From Erythrobacter sanguineus (GTDB lineage: Bacteria > Pseudomonadota > Alphaproteobacteria > Sphingomonadales > Sphingomonadaceae), in assembly GCA_945878845.1 (NCBI GenBank), contig CAMCUB010000008.1, positions 1 to 64,000 on the forward strand: a DNA stretch of 64,000 nucleotides, read 5' to 3'. The notes beneath the pieces were generated by a model, which did not search any database, was not told the origin of the DNA, and saw only the letters and a program-made list of their open reading frames with translations. Of this stretch, positions 18,377-28,417 are shown in pieces. The stretch's first letter is position 1. Every line of letters begins with the position of its first letter. The position numbers and the translations under genes were made by a program.

Positions 18377-19642
18377 TCAGTCACCCACTGGCCCGGTGTA
18401 ATCCGCCCCATAGACCGCCACGCGGAATTCGCGGTGCATGTCGTTGTCGAAGGGCACCTTCTGCGTCGCGAAGATAACCGCCATGTCCTGCGCGGGATCG
18501 ACCCAGAACAGCGTCGAGGCAAACCCGTCCCAGAAGAACTCGCCGACACTGCCGCGGTTCTCACCTACGGATTGCGGCGCGGCGGTGCGCACGAAGAAAT
18601 CGAAGCCGAACCCGCCGCTGCCCTTGCTCGGCAGCCACAACCGGTTGTCTTGCCCGATGCGCGGGTCGAGCTGGTCGGTCGCCATCAGCCGCAGGGTCGA
18701 GGGCTTGAGGATGCGCGCCTCGCCCAGCGTGCCCTGTCCCAGCAGCATCCGCGCGAACTTCATGTAGTCATCGACCGTGGTGACGATCCCCGCGCCGCCC
18801 ATCGTCATCGGGCGGCCCATGAAATTGGCGTCGATCAGCCGGTCCTCGGGCCACGGTGCGAGCGCGCCTGCCTCGCCTTCATAGATCCGCGCCAGCCGCG
18901 CCCGGTCTTCGGGAGTGCGCTTCCAGCCGCTATCCGCCATGCCGAGCGGCTGGAAGATATGCCGCGCGACATAATCGGCGAAGACCTCGCCCGAGAGCAC
19001 CTCGACCAGCCGCGCCTGCACGTCGACGCCCGCGCTGTAGTGCCAATGCGTGACCGGATCGAACAGCAGCGGCACCTGCGCCATCTTCTGCGAGAACTCG
19101 GCGAGCGTGTTGGTGGATGACAGTGGCTGAAGCGCGGCCCAGACGCGGTCTGCGGGGTTCTGCGGCGGGCCCTCGGGGCCATAGGTGAAGCCTGCGGTGT
19201 GGCGCAGGACGTCGCGGATGGTGACCTTGCGCTTGGGTTCGCGCAGCACCGGCGAGCCATCGGGGTTCGTCCCGTCGGCCACCTTCAACCCCGCATATTC
19301 GGGCAGGTGCCATTCGAGCGGATCGTCGAGGCCGAACTTGCCCTGCTCCCACAATTGCATCAGCGCGACGCCGGTGACGGGCTTGGTCATCGAGTAGATC
19401 TGGAACAGCGTGTCGCGCTTTACCGGACGAGCCGCCTCGCGGTCGGCATCGCCGGCGCTCTCGAAGCAGGCCTCGGCCCCGTCCTTCCACACCAGCACCG
19501 ATGCGCCGACGGTGCGGCCATCGGCCACCATCTTGCCGAGGAAAGCGTCGATCTTCGCACAGTCCGGGCGGTAGGGGGCCTCTTCGGCGGATGCGGGTAG
19601 CGCTACCAGTGCGAGCGCCAGTGCGGCGATGGTGCGGATCAT
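18377..19642 (-). CDS. Class C beta-lactamase-family serine hydrolase, exported
   Basis: 421 residues with a signal peptide ending PASAEEA. The SxxK catalytic motif is SMTK in FQIYSMTKPVTG, the second motif is YSA in HWHYSAGVDVQARLVE, and the third region is WDGFASTLFWVDP in place of KTG. This is the esterase/DD-peptidase-like group of the family rather than a resistance beta-lactamase. The family motifs RDVLRHTAGFTYG and MGGAGIVTTVDDYMKF are intact. It acts in the periplasm on an unknown ester or peptide. Confidence 0.88.
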   Translation of the reverse strand: MIRTIAALALALVALPASAEEAPYRPDCAKIDAFLGKMVADGRTVGASVLVWKDGAEACFESAGDADREAARPVKRDTLFQIYSMTKPVTGVALMQLWEQGKFGLDDPLEWHLPEYAGLKVADGTNPDGSPVLREPKRKVTIRDVLRHTAGFTYGPEGPPQNPADRVWAALQPLSSTNTLAEFSQKMAQVPLLFDPVTHWHYSAGVDVQARLVEVLSGEVFADYVARHIFQPLGMADSGWKRTPEDRARLARIYEGEAGALAPWPEDRLIDANFMGRPMTMGGAGIVTTVDDYMKFARMLLGQGTLGEARILKPSTLRLMATDQLDPRIGQDNRLWLPSKGSGGFGFDFFVRTAAPQSVGENRGSVGEFFWDGFASTLFWVDPAQDMAVIFATQKVPFDNDMHREFRVAVYGADYTGPVGD

Positions 19643-19668
19643 TGTCTCTCCCTCCCTTGTGACTTGGC

Positions 19669-20535
19669 TCAGCCCCTGAACACCACCGTCCGGTTGCCGT
19701 TCATCAGCACGCGATCGTCGGCGAACAGCCGCACCGCTTCCGCGAGCACTCGGCGCTCGATATCGCGGCCCTTGCGCACGAGGTCTTCGGGGCTGTCGGC
19801 ATGGGTGATGCGTTCGACATCCTGGTGGATGATCGGGCCTTCGTCCAAGTCGGCGGTGACGAAATGCGCGGTTGCGCCGATGATCTTCACGCCGCGCGCG
19901 TGGGCCTGGTGATAGGGCCGCGCGCCCTTGAAGCCGGGGAGGAAGGAGTGGTGGATGTTGATCGCGCGCCCGGCGAAGTGAGCCGACAATGCGTCCGAGA
20001 AGACCTGCATGTAGCGCGCCAGCACTACCAGCTCGGCATCAGTCTGCTCGGCCAGCGCGCGCAATTGCGCCTCGGCCTCAGGCTTGGTGTCGGGGGTGAC
20101 GGGGATGTGGTGGAAGGGAATGTCGCCGATATCCACCCGGATCGCGGCCTCGCGCGGGTGGTTTGAGACGATCGCGACCGGATCAATGGCCAGCTCCCCG
20201 GTGCGCCAGCGGTAGATCAGGTCGACGAGGCAGTGGTCGAACTTGCTCACCATGATGATGGTGCGGCGCGGACGATCCTCGCGCGCCATCTTCCACTCCA
20301 TGCCGAATTCGCCCGCGAGCCCGGCAAACTCCGCCCGCAGGCTGTCGCGGGTCGAGCCGTCGGGATCGAACACCACCCGCATGAAGAAGCGGTCGGTGCC
20401 GCCCGCCTCGCAGCGGTCGTTGAACTGCTGCGCGTCGAGGATGTTGCAGTTGCGCTCGAACAAGAAGCCGGTGACCCGCGCGGTGATACCGGGCCGGTCG
20501 AGGCAGGCGAGGGTGAGGACGAGGGGTTGTGCCAC
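19669..20535 (-). CDS. purU: Formyltetrahydrofolate deformylase
   Basis: 288 residues. An N-terminal ACT domain ([19 protein letters not shown]) is followed by a formyltransferase-type catalytic domain with [20 protein letters not shown] (the Asn-His catalytic pair) and [16 protein letters not shown], where the final Asp completes the site. It hydrolyses 10-formyl-THF to THF and formate. It starts one base after the nitronate monooxygenase-like gene, so the two are cotranscribed. Formate-using purT lies 1.7 kb away. Confidence 0.93.
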   Translation of the reverse strand: MAQPLVLTLACLDRPGITARVTGFLFERNCNILDAQQFNDRCEAGGTDRFFMRVVFDPDGSTRDSLRAEFAGLAGEFGMEWKMAREDRPRRTIIMVSKFDHCLVDLIYRWRTGELAIDPVAIVSNHPREAAIRVDIGDIPFHHIPVTPDTKPEAEAQLRALAEQTDAELVVLARYMQVFSDALSAHFAGRAINIHHSFLPGFKGARPYHQAHARGVKIIGATAHFVTADLDEGPIIHQDVERITHADSPEDLVRKGRDIERRVLAEAVRLFADDRVLMNGNRTVVFRG

Positions 20536-20536
20536 C

Positions 20537-21550
20537 TTACCGCGCCAGCGCCGCCTCGCATTGGGCCATCAGTTCGGCGATGATGTCGGCGGCGGGTTCT
20601 TCCTTGGTCACCATGCCGACCGACTGCCCGGCCATGACCGAGCCGTTCTCGACATCGCCCTCGATCACCGCGCGGCGCAGGGCACCGGCCCAGAAGTGTT
20701 CGATCTGGAGCTGTGCTTCGAGCATGTCGACGTCGCCTGCGTCGAGCAGTGCGGCGACTTCGCGCTGCTTGGCGGTGAATTCCTCGGTGCCCTTGTTCTT
20801 CAATGCGCGCACCGGGATCACGGGGAGGCGCGGGTCGACCTGCACGCTCGCCACCGCCTCGCGGGCGCTGGCGCGGAAGAAGGCCTTCTTGAAATCGGGG
20901 TGGGCGATGCTTTCTGTCGCGCAGGCGAAGCGGGTGCCGAGTTGCACGCCGGCCGCGCCCATTTCGAGGTAGCTCGCGATCGCCTCGCCCCGGCCGATGC
21001 CGCCGGCGACGAAGATCAGGTGTTCTTCGGCCAGCGCAGGCAGGATTTCTTGCGCCAGCACCGAGGTGGAGACTGGGCCGATATGACCGCCCGCTTCCAT
21101 GCCCTCGATCACCAGCGCATCCGCGCCGGAGCGCAGCAGCTTCTTGGCGAGGGCGACCGTCGGCGCGAAGCAGATCACCTTGATGCCGCTGTCTTCGGCC
21201 TTGATCGCCTCGACGCTGCCCTTGGGCGGAATGCCGCCCGCCAGCACCACATGGGTCACGCCATGCTTGCGGCACACCGCGATCAGATCGAACAGCGCGG
21301 GGTGCATGGTGATGAGGTTGACGCCGAAGGGCTTGCTCGTGAGTGCCTTGGTCGCGGCGATCTCGGTGTCGAGCAGCTCGGGCGTCATCGCCCCGCAGGC
21401 GATCACGCCGAAGCCGCCCGCGTTGGAGATGGCGGCGACAAGGTTGCGCTCGGACACCCAGCTCATCGCTCCGCACAGGATCGCGGTCTCGCAGCCGAGG
21501 AACTCAGTGCCGCGATGCATGCGCGCGGCGGTCTTGGGGTAGGTTTCCAT
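20537..21550 (-). CDS. Nitronate monooxygenase-family FMN enzyme
   Basis: 337 residues from ATG 21550; the frame is open upstream but homologues begin at this [15 protein letters not shown] start. It is a TIM barrel of the 2-nitropropane dioxygenase/NMO family: [15 protein letters not shown] near the N-terminus, [28 protein letters not shown] and [29 protein letters not shown] bind FMN. The family also includes enoyl reductases, so the exact reaction is uncertain. It directly precedes purU. Confidence 0.87.
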   Translation of the reverse strand: METYPKTAARMHRGTEFLGCETAILCGAMSWVSERNLVAAISNAGGFGVIACGAMTPELLDTEIAATKALTSKPFGVNLITMHPALFDLIAVCRKHGVTHVVLAGGIPPKGSVEAIKAEDSGIKVICFAPTVALAKKLLRSGADALVIEGMEAGGHIGPVSTSVLAQEILPALAEEHLIFVAGGIGRGEAIASYLEMGAAGVQLGTRFACATESIAHPDFKKAFFRASAREAVASVQVDPRLPVIPVRALKNKGTEEFTAKQREVAALLDAGDVDMLEAQLQIEHFWAGALRRAVIEGDVENGSVMAGQSVGMVTKEEPAADIIAELMAQCEAALAR

Positions 21551-21800
21551 GGGAGCGGCGATTAGGCGCTGGCGCGGCTTGTCGCAAGCGGGCGTGCAAG
21601 ACAGTCGTGTTGCATAGGTGGCGCTTGCGAGTCTGTCGCGTGACCGCGTTATGATTGCTTCATAAGGAAATTTTCTTTCAAGCGACCGCAAGGTGTAATC
21701 CAGCCCTGCCATTGGCGGCGCGTCAGCCGGGCTCCTCTCCTCTCCCCCCTGTTCCGGCTGACACCTGTTCGACGGACCTCAACGCAAAGGAACCCCCGCC

Positions 21801-22130
21801 ATGCTCATGCGCATCGTCCTTCCCGCTCTCGCCCTCGCCATCGCCGCTCCCGCTGCCGCCGAGACGGCCAGCATTGCCGTGCCTTACGGCGATCTCGATC
21901 TGACCAAGGACGCGGGCCGCAAGGCGCTCGACGCCCGCATCACCCGCGCTGCGACCCGCCTGTGCGGCACCGCCGGCGCGCGCGATCTGGCGCGTATCGC
22001 CGCGCAGAAGGCCTGTGTCGCCGACGCGCGCTCTTCGGCCGCGCCGCAGGTTGAGCTTGCTCTCAACGCCGCCAATGCCCGCCGCGTGGCGGTGCTGTCG
22101 ACCAAGCTGGCGGTGTTCGCCGGGCTCTGA
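21801..22130 (+). CDS. UrcA-family exported protein
   Basis: 109 residues: a signal peptide ending AAPAAAETA, then VPYGDLDLTKDAGRKALDARITRAATRLCG and a second Cys in QKACVADA. This matches the UrcA family of small sphingomonad/caulobacterial periplasmic proteins with two conserved Cys. Function unknown. AAAGGA lies about 10 nt before the ATG, and a strong terminator follows. Confidence 0.87.
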   Translation: MLMRIVLPALALAIAAPAAAETASIAVPYGDLDLTKDAGRKALDARITRAATRLCGTAGARDLARIAAQKACVADARSSAAPQVELALNAANARRVAVLSTKLAVFAGL

Positions 22131-22151
22131 TCGCTGCTGCGATAAGCAGGA

Positions 22152-22187
22152 GGGCGGCCGCGCGGGGACTGCGCGGCCGCCCTTTTT
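22152..22187 (+). terminator. Rho-independent terminator after the urcA-type gene
   Basis: A perfect 12-bp GC-rich stem (22152-22163 with 22171-22182), a 7-nt loop, then TTTTT. Confidence 0.92.
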
Positions 22188-22190
22188 GCG

Positions 22191-23363
22191 TCAGTCGTAG
22201 ACGATCCGCACCGCGCCCGCCGCCGCCTTGGCGAGGTCTACCGCCGCGGGCGCGTCACCTGCGCGGGCAAGCGCCACGCCCATGCGGCGATAGGGCCGGG
22301 TGACGGGCTTGCCGAAGATCCGCACATCGGTGTCGCCCAGCGCCAGCGCTTGAGTGAGGCCTGCGAAGGCAAAGCTGTCCGACTCGCGATCGGCAAGGAT
22401 CACCGCCGAGGCGGCAGGGCGGGCGGCGATCTCGGCGGGCACCGGCAACCCGAGGATCGCGCGGGCGTGGAGGTCGAACTCGGTGAGATCTTGGGCAACC
22501 AGCGTCACCATCCCAGTGTCATGCGGGCGGGGGGAAAGCTCGGAGAAGATCACCTCCTCGCCCTTCACAAAGAACTCGACGCCATAAAGCCCCCAGCCGC
22601 GCCCCTCGCCCTCAAGCGCCATGACGACCTTGGCGGCCATGTCCTGCGCGCTGGCGAGGGCGGCGGCGGACATGGCGGCGGGCTGCCAGCTCTCGCGATA
22701 ATCGCCGCGTTCCTGGCAGTGGCCGATCGGCGGGCAGAAGCTGATGCCGTCCTTGTGGCGCACGGTCAGCAGGGTGATCTCGTAGTCGAAGGCGATGAAC
22801 TGCTCGGCGATCACCCGCGCCCGGTCACCGCGCATGTTGGCGACGGCATATTGCCACGCGGCTTCGAGGGCGTCGGGCGTTTCGACCTTGCTCTGGCCCT
22901 TGCCCGAGGAGGACATGACCGGCTTCATGACCAGCGGATAGCCGATCCGGGCGGCGACTTCCTGCGCCTCGGCGAAGCTCTCGGCATAGCCGTATTGCGA
23001 GGTCACGAGGCCCAGCTCGCCCGCCGCCAGATCGCGGATCGCGTCGCGGTTCATGGTCAGCTGCGCCGCGCGCGCGGAGGGGACGACGCGGAAGCCCTCG
23101 GCTTCGAGATCAGCGAGAACCTCGGTGCGGATCGCCTCGATCTCGGGAACGATCAAGTCGGGCTGGTGGCGGATCACTGCCGCGCGCAGCGCCTCGCCGT
23201 CGAGCATGGAAAAGACTTCGCGCTCGTCCGCCAGCTGCATCGCGGGGGCGTTGTCGTAGGAGTCGCAGGCGATCACCCGCGCGCCCAGACGCTTGGCGGA
23301 AATGACGAATTCGCGGCCCAGCTCGCCCGAACCGAGCAGCAGGATGGTGGCAATGTGGCTCAT
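22191..23363 (-). CDS. purT: Formate-dependent phosphoribosylglycinamide formyltransferase
   Basis: 390 residues, ATP-grasp enzyme. [21 protein letters not shown] opens the pre-ATP-grasp domain; [13 protein letters not shown] is the ATP-binding loop; [27 protein letters not shown] carries the metal ligands. It makes formyl-GAR from GAR, ATP and formate in purine synthesis. Its formate can come from PurU encoded nearby. It is transcribed convergently with the UrcA gene. Confidence 0.95.
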   Translation of the reverse strand: MSHIATILLLGSGELGREFVISAKRLGARVIACDSYDNAPAMQLADEREVFSMLDGEALRAAVIRHQPDLIVPEIEAIRTEVLADLEAEGFRVVPSARAAQLTMNRDAIRDLAAGELGLVTSQYGYAESFAEAQEVAARIGYPLVMKPVMSSSGKGQSKVETPDALEAAWQYAVANMRGDRARVIAEQFIAFDYEITLLTVRHKDGISFCPPIGHCQERGDYRESWQPAAMSAAALASAQDMAAKVVMALEGEGRGWGLYGVEFFVKGEEVIFSELSPRPHDTGMVTLVAQDLTEFDLHARAILGLPVPAEIAARPAASAVILADRESDSFAFAGLTQALALGDTDVRIFGKPVTRPYRRMGVALARAGDAPAAVDLAKAAAGAVRIVYD

Positions 23364-23398
23364 GCGGGCGGTTTAGCGAACCGTCCGCGCGAGTCCAG

Positions 23399-24331
23399 TT
23401 AGGCCGCGCGCCTGTGCCCCGCGACCGCCACCTGCCGCCCACCGCCGGCTCTCGCCAGCACCAAACCCAGTTCCGCCTCGCGCAGTGTCCAGTCGACGGT
23501 GCATTCGACCCGCGCCAGCCCGGCGCTCGCGGTCAAGTGCCGGGCTTTGGCCGAAGCAGGCGCGGCAAGGCCGGCGAAAGTATCGATCACGTCCTCGGCC
23601 CACTCGCGCGCGGCCCTTGCGGTCATGTCGGGGAGCAGCACCGCGAAGCGCTCGCCATCGAGCTGCGCAAGCTCGTGGCCGGGCGTTGTCGGTGTCTGGG
23701 CCATCGTCTCGAGGAACTTGGCGAAGCCCCACTGCACCTCGTCGGCGGTGCGCTGGCCGTAGCGCAGCAGCAGCGCGCGCATGGAGTCGACCGCGAAGAC
23801 CGCGACCATCTGCCCGCCGCCGCGCGCCAGGTGGCGCCGGAGGCTCGCGCAGAAAGCGGTGCGGTTGGCGAGCCCGGTGAGCGGATCGGTGACCGCGCGC
23901 GCATGCAGCTCGCCCTCGAGACTGCGCAATTGCTGGACCGAGCGCATCAGGCACATTGCCCCGTCAGGCGTGCCGGCGGAATCGCACATCGGCTTGAGGG
24001 TGAGCGCATACCAGCGCGGGAAATGCGCCTCGCGCACCGTGCCGTGATCGGCGCAGATGGCCACCGGAAACTCGATCCAGCCAATCTGCGTGCAGCCCTT
24101 GAGGCCGCGCGTCACATGCTCGCCAAGGAAGGCGGCATGATCGCGCGCCGCCAGATCGGTGATGTGCGGCGGCAGCAGCGCGGCGGTGAGGTCTGATCCT
24201 AGCTCGGCGATGTTCGCGGATGCGTGAACGATGAAACCATGCCGGTCGAGCCTGATCACGATATCGCCGGACGTTTCTTCCAGCAGACCATGCAGAACAT
24301 GGCCTTCGACCTCGCTTAAACCAATTTTCAT
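23399..24331 (-). CDS. PAS-like/degenerate GGDEF-domain protein
   Basis: 310 residues from ATG 24331; the longer frame would need TTG. The N-terminal 125 residues look PAS-like (GDIVIRLDRHGFIVHASANIAEL...). The second half is a diguanylate cyclase fold (TDPLTGLANRTAF), but the active-site signature is LDGERF (about 225-229) in place of GGDEF/GGEEF. The first Gly and the metal/substrate acid pattern are changed, so synthesis of c-di-GMP is doubtful and a binding or regulatory role is more likely. An AT-rich 266-bp region lies upstream. Confidence 0.8.
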   Translation of the reverse strand: MKIGLSEVEGHVLHGLLEETSGDIVIRLDRHGFIVHASANIAELGSDLTAALLPPHITDLAARDHAAFLGEHVTRGLKGCTQIGWIEFPVAICADHGTVREAHFPRWYALTLKPMCDSAGTPDGAMCLMRSVQQLRSLEGELHARAVTDPLTGLANRTAFCASLRRHLARGGGQMVAVFAVDSMRALLLRYGQRTADEVQWGFAKFLETMAQTPTTPGHELAQLDGERFAVLLPDMTARAAREWAEDVIDTFAGLAAPASAKARHLTASAGLARVECTVDWTLREAELGLVLARAGGGRQVAVAGHRRAA

Positions 24332-24597
24332 CCCAACAGTGCCCCAGCGGTCCAACGATGAATTCGCCGACTCGCTTCTAGTCAGATTTACTTGGTAACT
24401 AAATTGAGCCGATTTTCAGAAAAAATTCCCCTGTTTTCCGGAATACAAAGCATTTTTTAATTATCTAAGTAAAGTTACTTGAATAAAAAACGAATCACTT
24501 CCGGATTTCGTTTACCATAGTTTTCCATCGGGGCAGCCCATCCAATACGTATTGGGCGCGATAGGTAGGGCCTTCTAGCTGCGGGAACTCGGGCGGC
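24332..24597 (-). promoter_or_regulatory. AT-rich upstream region of the GGDEF-like gene
   Basis: The stretch from about 24375 to 24530 is strikingly AT-rich (ATTTTTTAATTATCTAAG, GAATAAAAAACGAATC) in otherwise very GC-rich chromosome. It probably holds the promoter and silencing or regulator sites. Individual boxes are not clear enough to name. Confidence 0.45.
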
Positions 24598-25314
24598 TCA
24601 CAGCTCGATCATGATCCGCACGGCTTCCGGCGTGGTGCCGCAGGCCTCGGCGATGCGCGCGCGGCAATCGGCGATGACGCCCTCGATCTCGCGCGAGGCG
24701 GGGGCGGCGGCGAGTACTTCGGGAGCGACTCCCAGCGCTGCGGCGATCGCGTCGAGCCGCTCGGGCAGCGGACGGGCCTTGCCCTTCTCCCATGCCCAGA
24801 CGGTCGGCTTGCTGACCCCCAACGCCGAAGCGACATCGGCGAGCGTCAACCCCGCCTCGCGCCGCAGCCGGTTGAGCCGGGAGCCGAGGCCTTCGCTTGG
24901 CGCGCCGCCTCCCGGCAGCGGTCCGCCCGCAAACGCACTGGCCTGCGGCCGGGTCGGCACGCCGGGGGCAAAGCCCTGAAGCTGCGCGGCCGCGAGCGCG
25001 GCGGCGGAGAGCGGGGCGGCGAAGGCGCAGCCGTAGAGGGTCTCCGAACGCCACACCACTGCGGCGATCACCGCGCCGGCCTCGGGCAGATCGAGCGCGA
25101 GCTGCTCGCCCTCGGCCAGCATCAGCGCGGTCTCGAGCAGCAGGCCATCTGCCGAGATGTTGTGGATCGTGACATTTGCCTCCAGCCCGTCAGGGCCGGC
25201 ACCGGCAAAGAAGCCGCTGGTCTCCAGCCACAGCGCCCGGCGCGCGGTGCCGCGCTGGTTGCCTTCGGCGGGGTTGGCGGTGGGCTGCTGATCGAGGTGG
25301 GCCTTGATGGCCAT
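24598..25314 (-). CDS. PilZ domain fused to XRE-type helix-turn-helix
   Basis: 238 residues. The N-terminal PilZ domain has the c-di-GMP signature RxxxR-like RGTARRALW (about 21-29) and D/NxSxxG as NISADG (52-57). The C-terminal half is an XRE/Cro helix-turn-helix: LRREAGLTLADVASALGVSKPTVWAWEKGKARPLPERL (split here at about 148-185). The fusion suggests a transcription factor that senses c-di-GMP directly; this is inference. It lies next to the degenerate GGDEF gene and codirectional with it, which supports a shared signalling role. Confidence 0.82.
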   Translation of the reverse strand: MAIKAHLDQQPTANPAEGNQRGTARRALWLETSGFFAGAGPDGLEANVTIHNISADGLLLETALMLAEGEQLALDLPEAGAVIAAVVWRSETLYGCAFAAPLSAAALAAAQLQGFAPGVPTRPQASAFAGGPLPGGGAPSEGLGSRLNRLRREAGLTLADVASALGVSKPTVWAWEKGKARPLPERLDAIAAALGVAPEVLAAAPASREIEGVIADCRARIAEACGTTPEAVRIMIEL

Positions 25315-25455
25315 GACACAGGGGGCTCCGGGTTCGGGAATGAACGCGGCAACAGTCCGGCTAATTTTCCTAAGATGAAGTCACCAGAATTGGTTAATTC
25401 CGACGTATTAACCTATTTTTCAGCTAACGGGAAGGCGGCGCGGACAGGGCAAGCG

Positions 25456-26376
25456 ATGAAGTGGGCGGTGATCATCACAGGCATGCTGGCGGGGCTGACG
25501 CTGCTGCTGGGCGATATGATCGGCTTTTTCGCCTTCATCCCGCCGGTCGGCCTGCTGCTGCTGGCGCCCTCGCTGTTCATCTACCTGCTGGCGGTGTGGG
25601 GTGTGTCGGCCATCCTGCCGATCCGGCGCGTGTGGCTGGCGCGCGGCGCGGCGCTGGTGATCGTGCTGGGGCTGGCGAGCCTTGCCGTGTTGCCGCTGCG
25701 CCTTGCCGCCATCGCCGATTTCGAGCGGCGCGCGGGCGTGCCCGATCTCGTCCCGCCCGCGCGGATCGCGCTTGCGGGCGATGTGCGGATTGAGCAGGGC
25801 TATGCCGCCCCCAGCCGCGTCTGCGATGACCTGTGCCTCGCGGTGCTGGATATGGACGGCGTGACCTCGGTCACTGTGGCGGACCCGCAAGGGGCGACCA
25901 CCTTCCGCCTTGTGGCGCGCGAGGATGCCGACCCGGCGGCGGTGGCCCAGCCGCGCAATCCCGGCGGTTTCGTCGCATGGGCCAAAAGCGAAGGACGCAG
26001 CGGCGAGGACAGCGGGCAGGTCGAGGCGCTGTGGCAGGCGCGTCTTGCGGGGCCGGAGCGGCTGGTGCGCAGCGCGCCGGTGACCCGCGCCTATTACACC
26101 TTGCGACCCTCCGCCGACGAAATCCTGCGCGGGCGCGCGGTGATCGCCCGGCGCACCACGGCAGTGGTCCGCGTGCCGATCATTCCGCCGTTCCTGTTCC
26201 CGTCACACCTCGGCAGCGACGCGGCCTACGGCAACGGGCCGCTCACCCTCGCCACCAACCTGCGCCGCGCCGGGCCTTCTCCCGATGGCGAGCACCCCTA
26301 TGCGCTGTTCGGGCGCTGGCTGGCGCTGAAGACTTACGATCCGCCTCGCGATCAGTCGGCTGCGTCCAGCCCGTAG
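25456..26376 (+). CDS. Inner-membrane protein of unknown function
   Basis: 306 residues from ATG 25456 (an earlier in-frame ATG at 25375 is possible; neither has a strong ribosome site). Three hydrophobic segments lie in the first 95 residues (VIITGMLAGLTLLLGDMIGFF, LLLLAPSLFIYLLAVWGV, ALVIVLGLASLAVL, the first two adjacent). A soluble domain of about 200 residues follows, with a conserved-looking CDDLC pair and RTTAVVRVPIIPPFLFPSHLG. No family recognised. Its last 25 bp overlap the convergent lysC gene. Confidence 0.6.
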   Translation: MKWAVIITGMLAGLTLLLGDMIGFFAFIPPVGLLLLAPSLFIYLLAVWGVSAILPIRRVWLARGAALVIVLGLASLAVLPLRLAAIADFERRAGVPDLVPPARIALAGDVRIEQGYAAPSRVCDDLCLAVLDMDGVTSVTVADPQGATTFRLVAREDADPAAVAQPRNPGGFVAWAKSEGRSGEDSGQVEALWQARLAGPERLVRSAPVTRAYYTLRPSADEILRGRAVIARRTTAVVRVPIIPPFLFPSHLGSDAAYGNGPLTLATNLRRAGPSPDGEHPYALFGRWLALKTYDPPRDQSAASSP

Positions 26377-27623
26377 GCGGTGTGCAGCACGCGCACCGCA
26401 AGCTCGGTCTCGTCCTCGTCGATCATCACGCTGATCTTGATCTCGCTGGTCGAGATCGCCTGGATGTTGATGCCGCGATCGGACAGCGCGCGGAACATCG
26501 AGGAGGCGACGCCCGCGTGGCTCTTCATGCCCACGCCCACGACAGAAATCTTGGCGATCTTGCTGTCGGTGATGATCCGGTTGAAGCCGATTTCGCCGCG
26601 CCGGTCTTCCAGCAGCGCCTGCGCGCGGGCGAGGTCGGATTGCGGGACGGTGAAGGTCACGTCGGTCTCGCCCTTGTCGCGGCCGACGTTCTGGATGATC
26701 ATGTCGACATTGATCGAGGCCGCGGCGAGCGGCTCGAAGATGTTCGCCACCGCGCCCGGCCGGTCGGGCACGCGGGTGAGGATTACCTTGGCCTCGTTCT
26801 TGTCATGCGCGATGCCGGTCACAAGCTGGCGTTCCATCAGGCCCTTCTCCACCAATTCGTCCATTTCTTCGTCCGAGACGATCATTGTCCCGGGCAGATC
26901 ATCGGCAGGCGGCGCGCTTTCGCCGATGAAGCTCGACAGCACCTGCACCCGCACGCCTTCCTTCATGGCAAGGCCGACGCTGCGGGTCTGGAGCACCTTG
27001 GCCCCGACGCTGGCGAGTTCGAGCATTTCCTCGTAGGTCACCGCCTTCTGCTTCTTCGCCTTGGCGACGATGCGCGGGTCGGTGGTGTAGACGCCGTCGA
27101 CATCGGTATAGATGTCGCAGCGATCCGCCTTGATCGCGGCCGCCACCGCCACCGCCGAGGTGTCCGAGCCGCCGCGCCCCAAAGTGGTGACGCGATTGTC
27201 CTCGGACAGGCCCTGAAAGCCCGGGATCACCGCAATCTCGCCCGCTTCCATCGAGGCGATCAGCGCCTCGGCATCGATCGATTCGACCCGCGCCTTGGCG
27301 TGAGCCTCGATCGTGTGGATCGGCAGCTGCCAGCCGAGCCAGCTTCTGGATTTGCAACCCAAGGCTTGCAGGGTGAGCGCCAGAAGCCCGCTGGTGACCT
27401 GCTCGCCGCTCGCCACCACCACGTCGTATTCAGCGGGGTCATAGAGCGGATTGGCCTCGCGGCAGAAATTGACCAGCCGGTCGGTCTCGCCCGCCATGGC
27501 GCTCACGACCACCGCGACGGAATCGCCGCGCGCGGCCTGCGCACGCACGATATTGGCGACGCGGCGGATGCGCTCCGTCCCGGCCATCGAGGTGCCGCCG
27601 AATTTCATCACGATCCGGGCCAA
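26352..27623 (-). CDS. lysC: Aspartate kinase
   Basis: 423 residues. The kinase domain opens MKFGGTSMAGTERIRRVA and has VVVSAMAGETDRL, FQGLSEDNRVTTLGRGGSDTSAVA and CDIYTDVDGVYTTDPRI. Two C-terminal ACT domains follow (PGAVANIFEPLAAASINVDMII; VGVGMKSHAGVASSMFRAL). It phosphorylates aspartate at the head of the lysine/threonine/methionine pathway, with feedback control through the ACT domains. Full length; divergent from ubiG with 49 bp between. Confidence 0.96.
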   Translation of the reverse strand: MARIVMKFGGTSMAGTERIRRVANIVRAQAARGDSVAVVVSAMAGETDRLVNFCREANPLYDPAEYDVVVASGEQVTSGLLALTLQALGCKSRSWLGWQLPIHTIEAHAKARVESIDAEALIASMEAGEIAVIPGFQGLSEDNRVTTLGRGGSDTSAVAVAAAIKADRCDIYTDVDGVYTTDPRIVAKAKKQKAVTYEEMLELASVGAKVLQTRSVGLAMKEGVRVQVLSSFIGESAPPADDLPGTMIVSDEEMDELVEKGLMERQLVTGIAHDKNEAKVILTRVPDRPGAVANIFEPLAAASINVDMIIQNVGRDKGETDVTFTVPQSDLARAQALLEDRRGEIGFNRIITDSKIAKISVVGVGMKSHAGVASSMFRALSDRGINIQAISTSEIKISVMIDEDETELAVRVLHTAYGLDAAD

Positions 27624-27672
27624 AGCTCAGCTCCTGCTGGTGAGTGTTCGCGCGCGCTGTTAGGGTGGGTTC

Positions 27673-28410
27673 ATGGGAAACGCAAACATCTCGAATGTTA
27701 CAATTCGCCCCGAAGAGGCAGATTTTTTCGCAAAGCTGGCGCGTGATTGGTGGAATCCGAAAGGGCCGATGGCCTCGCTCCATCAGGTCAACCCGGTGCG
27801 GCTGGCCTTCGTGCGCGAGGCCATCGATGCGCATTGGCCGGATGCGGCGCGCGCGGGCAAGCCGATGGCGGGCAAGTCCGCGCTCGATATCGGCTGCGGG
27901 GCGGGGCTCTTGTGCGAGCCCCTCGCGCGGCTGGGTGCGGCGGTGACGGGGGTTGACGCGGCGGCGGAGAATATTGCGGCGGCGGCGGCCCATGCCGAAG
28001 GCGTGGGGCTCGATATCCGCTACATGGCGGGCGAGGTCGCGGGGCTCGACATCGGCACCTTCGATCTGGTCACCAGCGTCGAGGTGATCGAGCACGTGGC
28101 CGACAAGCCCGCCTTCCTCGCCGATGTCGCCGCTCGGCTGGCGCCTGACGGATTGCTCGTCATGTCCACCCCCAACCGCACTGCGGCCTCGCGCGTGCTG
28201 CTGGTCGGCGCGGCGGAGGCGGTCGGCTATGTGCCGCGCGGCACCCACCACTGGGAGGACTTTGTGACTCCCGAGGAACTGGAGGCGATGCTGGTGGACG
28301 CAGGTCTGACGGTGACCGCAAGGCGCGGGATCGCGTGGCGGCCGGGCAAGGGGTTGCACCTCGCCGAGGATATGTCGCTGAATTATATCCTGTCGGCGCG
28401 GCGCGCTTAA
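27673..28410 (+). CDS. ubiG: Ubiquinone biosynthesis O-methyltransferase UbiG
   Basis: 245 residues. The typical N-terminus is F(A)KLARDWWNPKGPMASLHQVNPVRL; the SAM motif is ALDIGCGAGLLCEPLARLGA, then VTGVDAA; VEVIEHVADKPAFL and the C-terminal GTHHWEDFVTPEEL are family hallmarks. It catalyses both O-methylations of ubiquinone synthesis at the membrane surface. Confidence 0.95.
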   Translation: MGNANISNVTIRPEEADFFAKLARDWWNPKGPMASLHQVNPVRLAFVREAIDAHWPDAARAGKPMAGKSALDIGCGAGLLCEPLARLGAAVTGVDAAAENIAAAAAHAEGVGLDIRYMAGEVAGLDIGTFDLVTSVEVIEHVADKPAFLADVAARLAPDGLLVMSTPNRTAASRVLLVGAAEAVGYVPRGTHHWEDFVTPEELEAMLVDAGLTVTARRGIAWRPGKGLHLAEDMSLNYILSARRA

Positions 28411-28417
28411 CGACGCC

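Noticed and set aside
25833..27746. 637-codon plus-strand frame opposite lysC
   Set aside because: Antisense to the well-supported aspartate kinase; composition is typical of a GC-skewed shadow frame.
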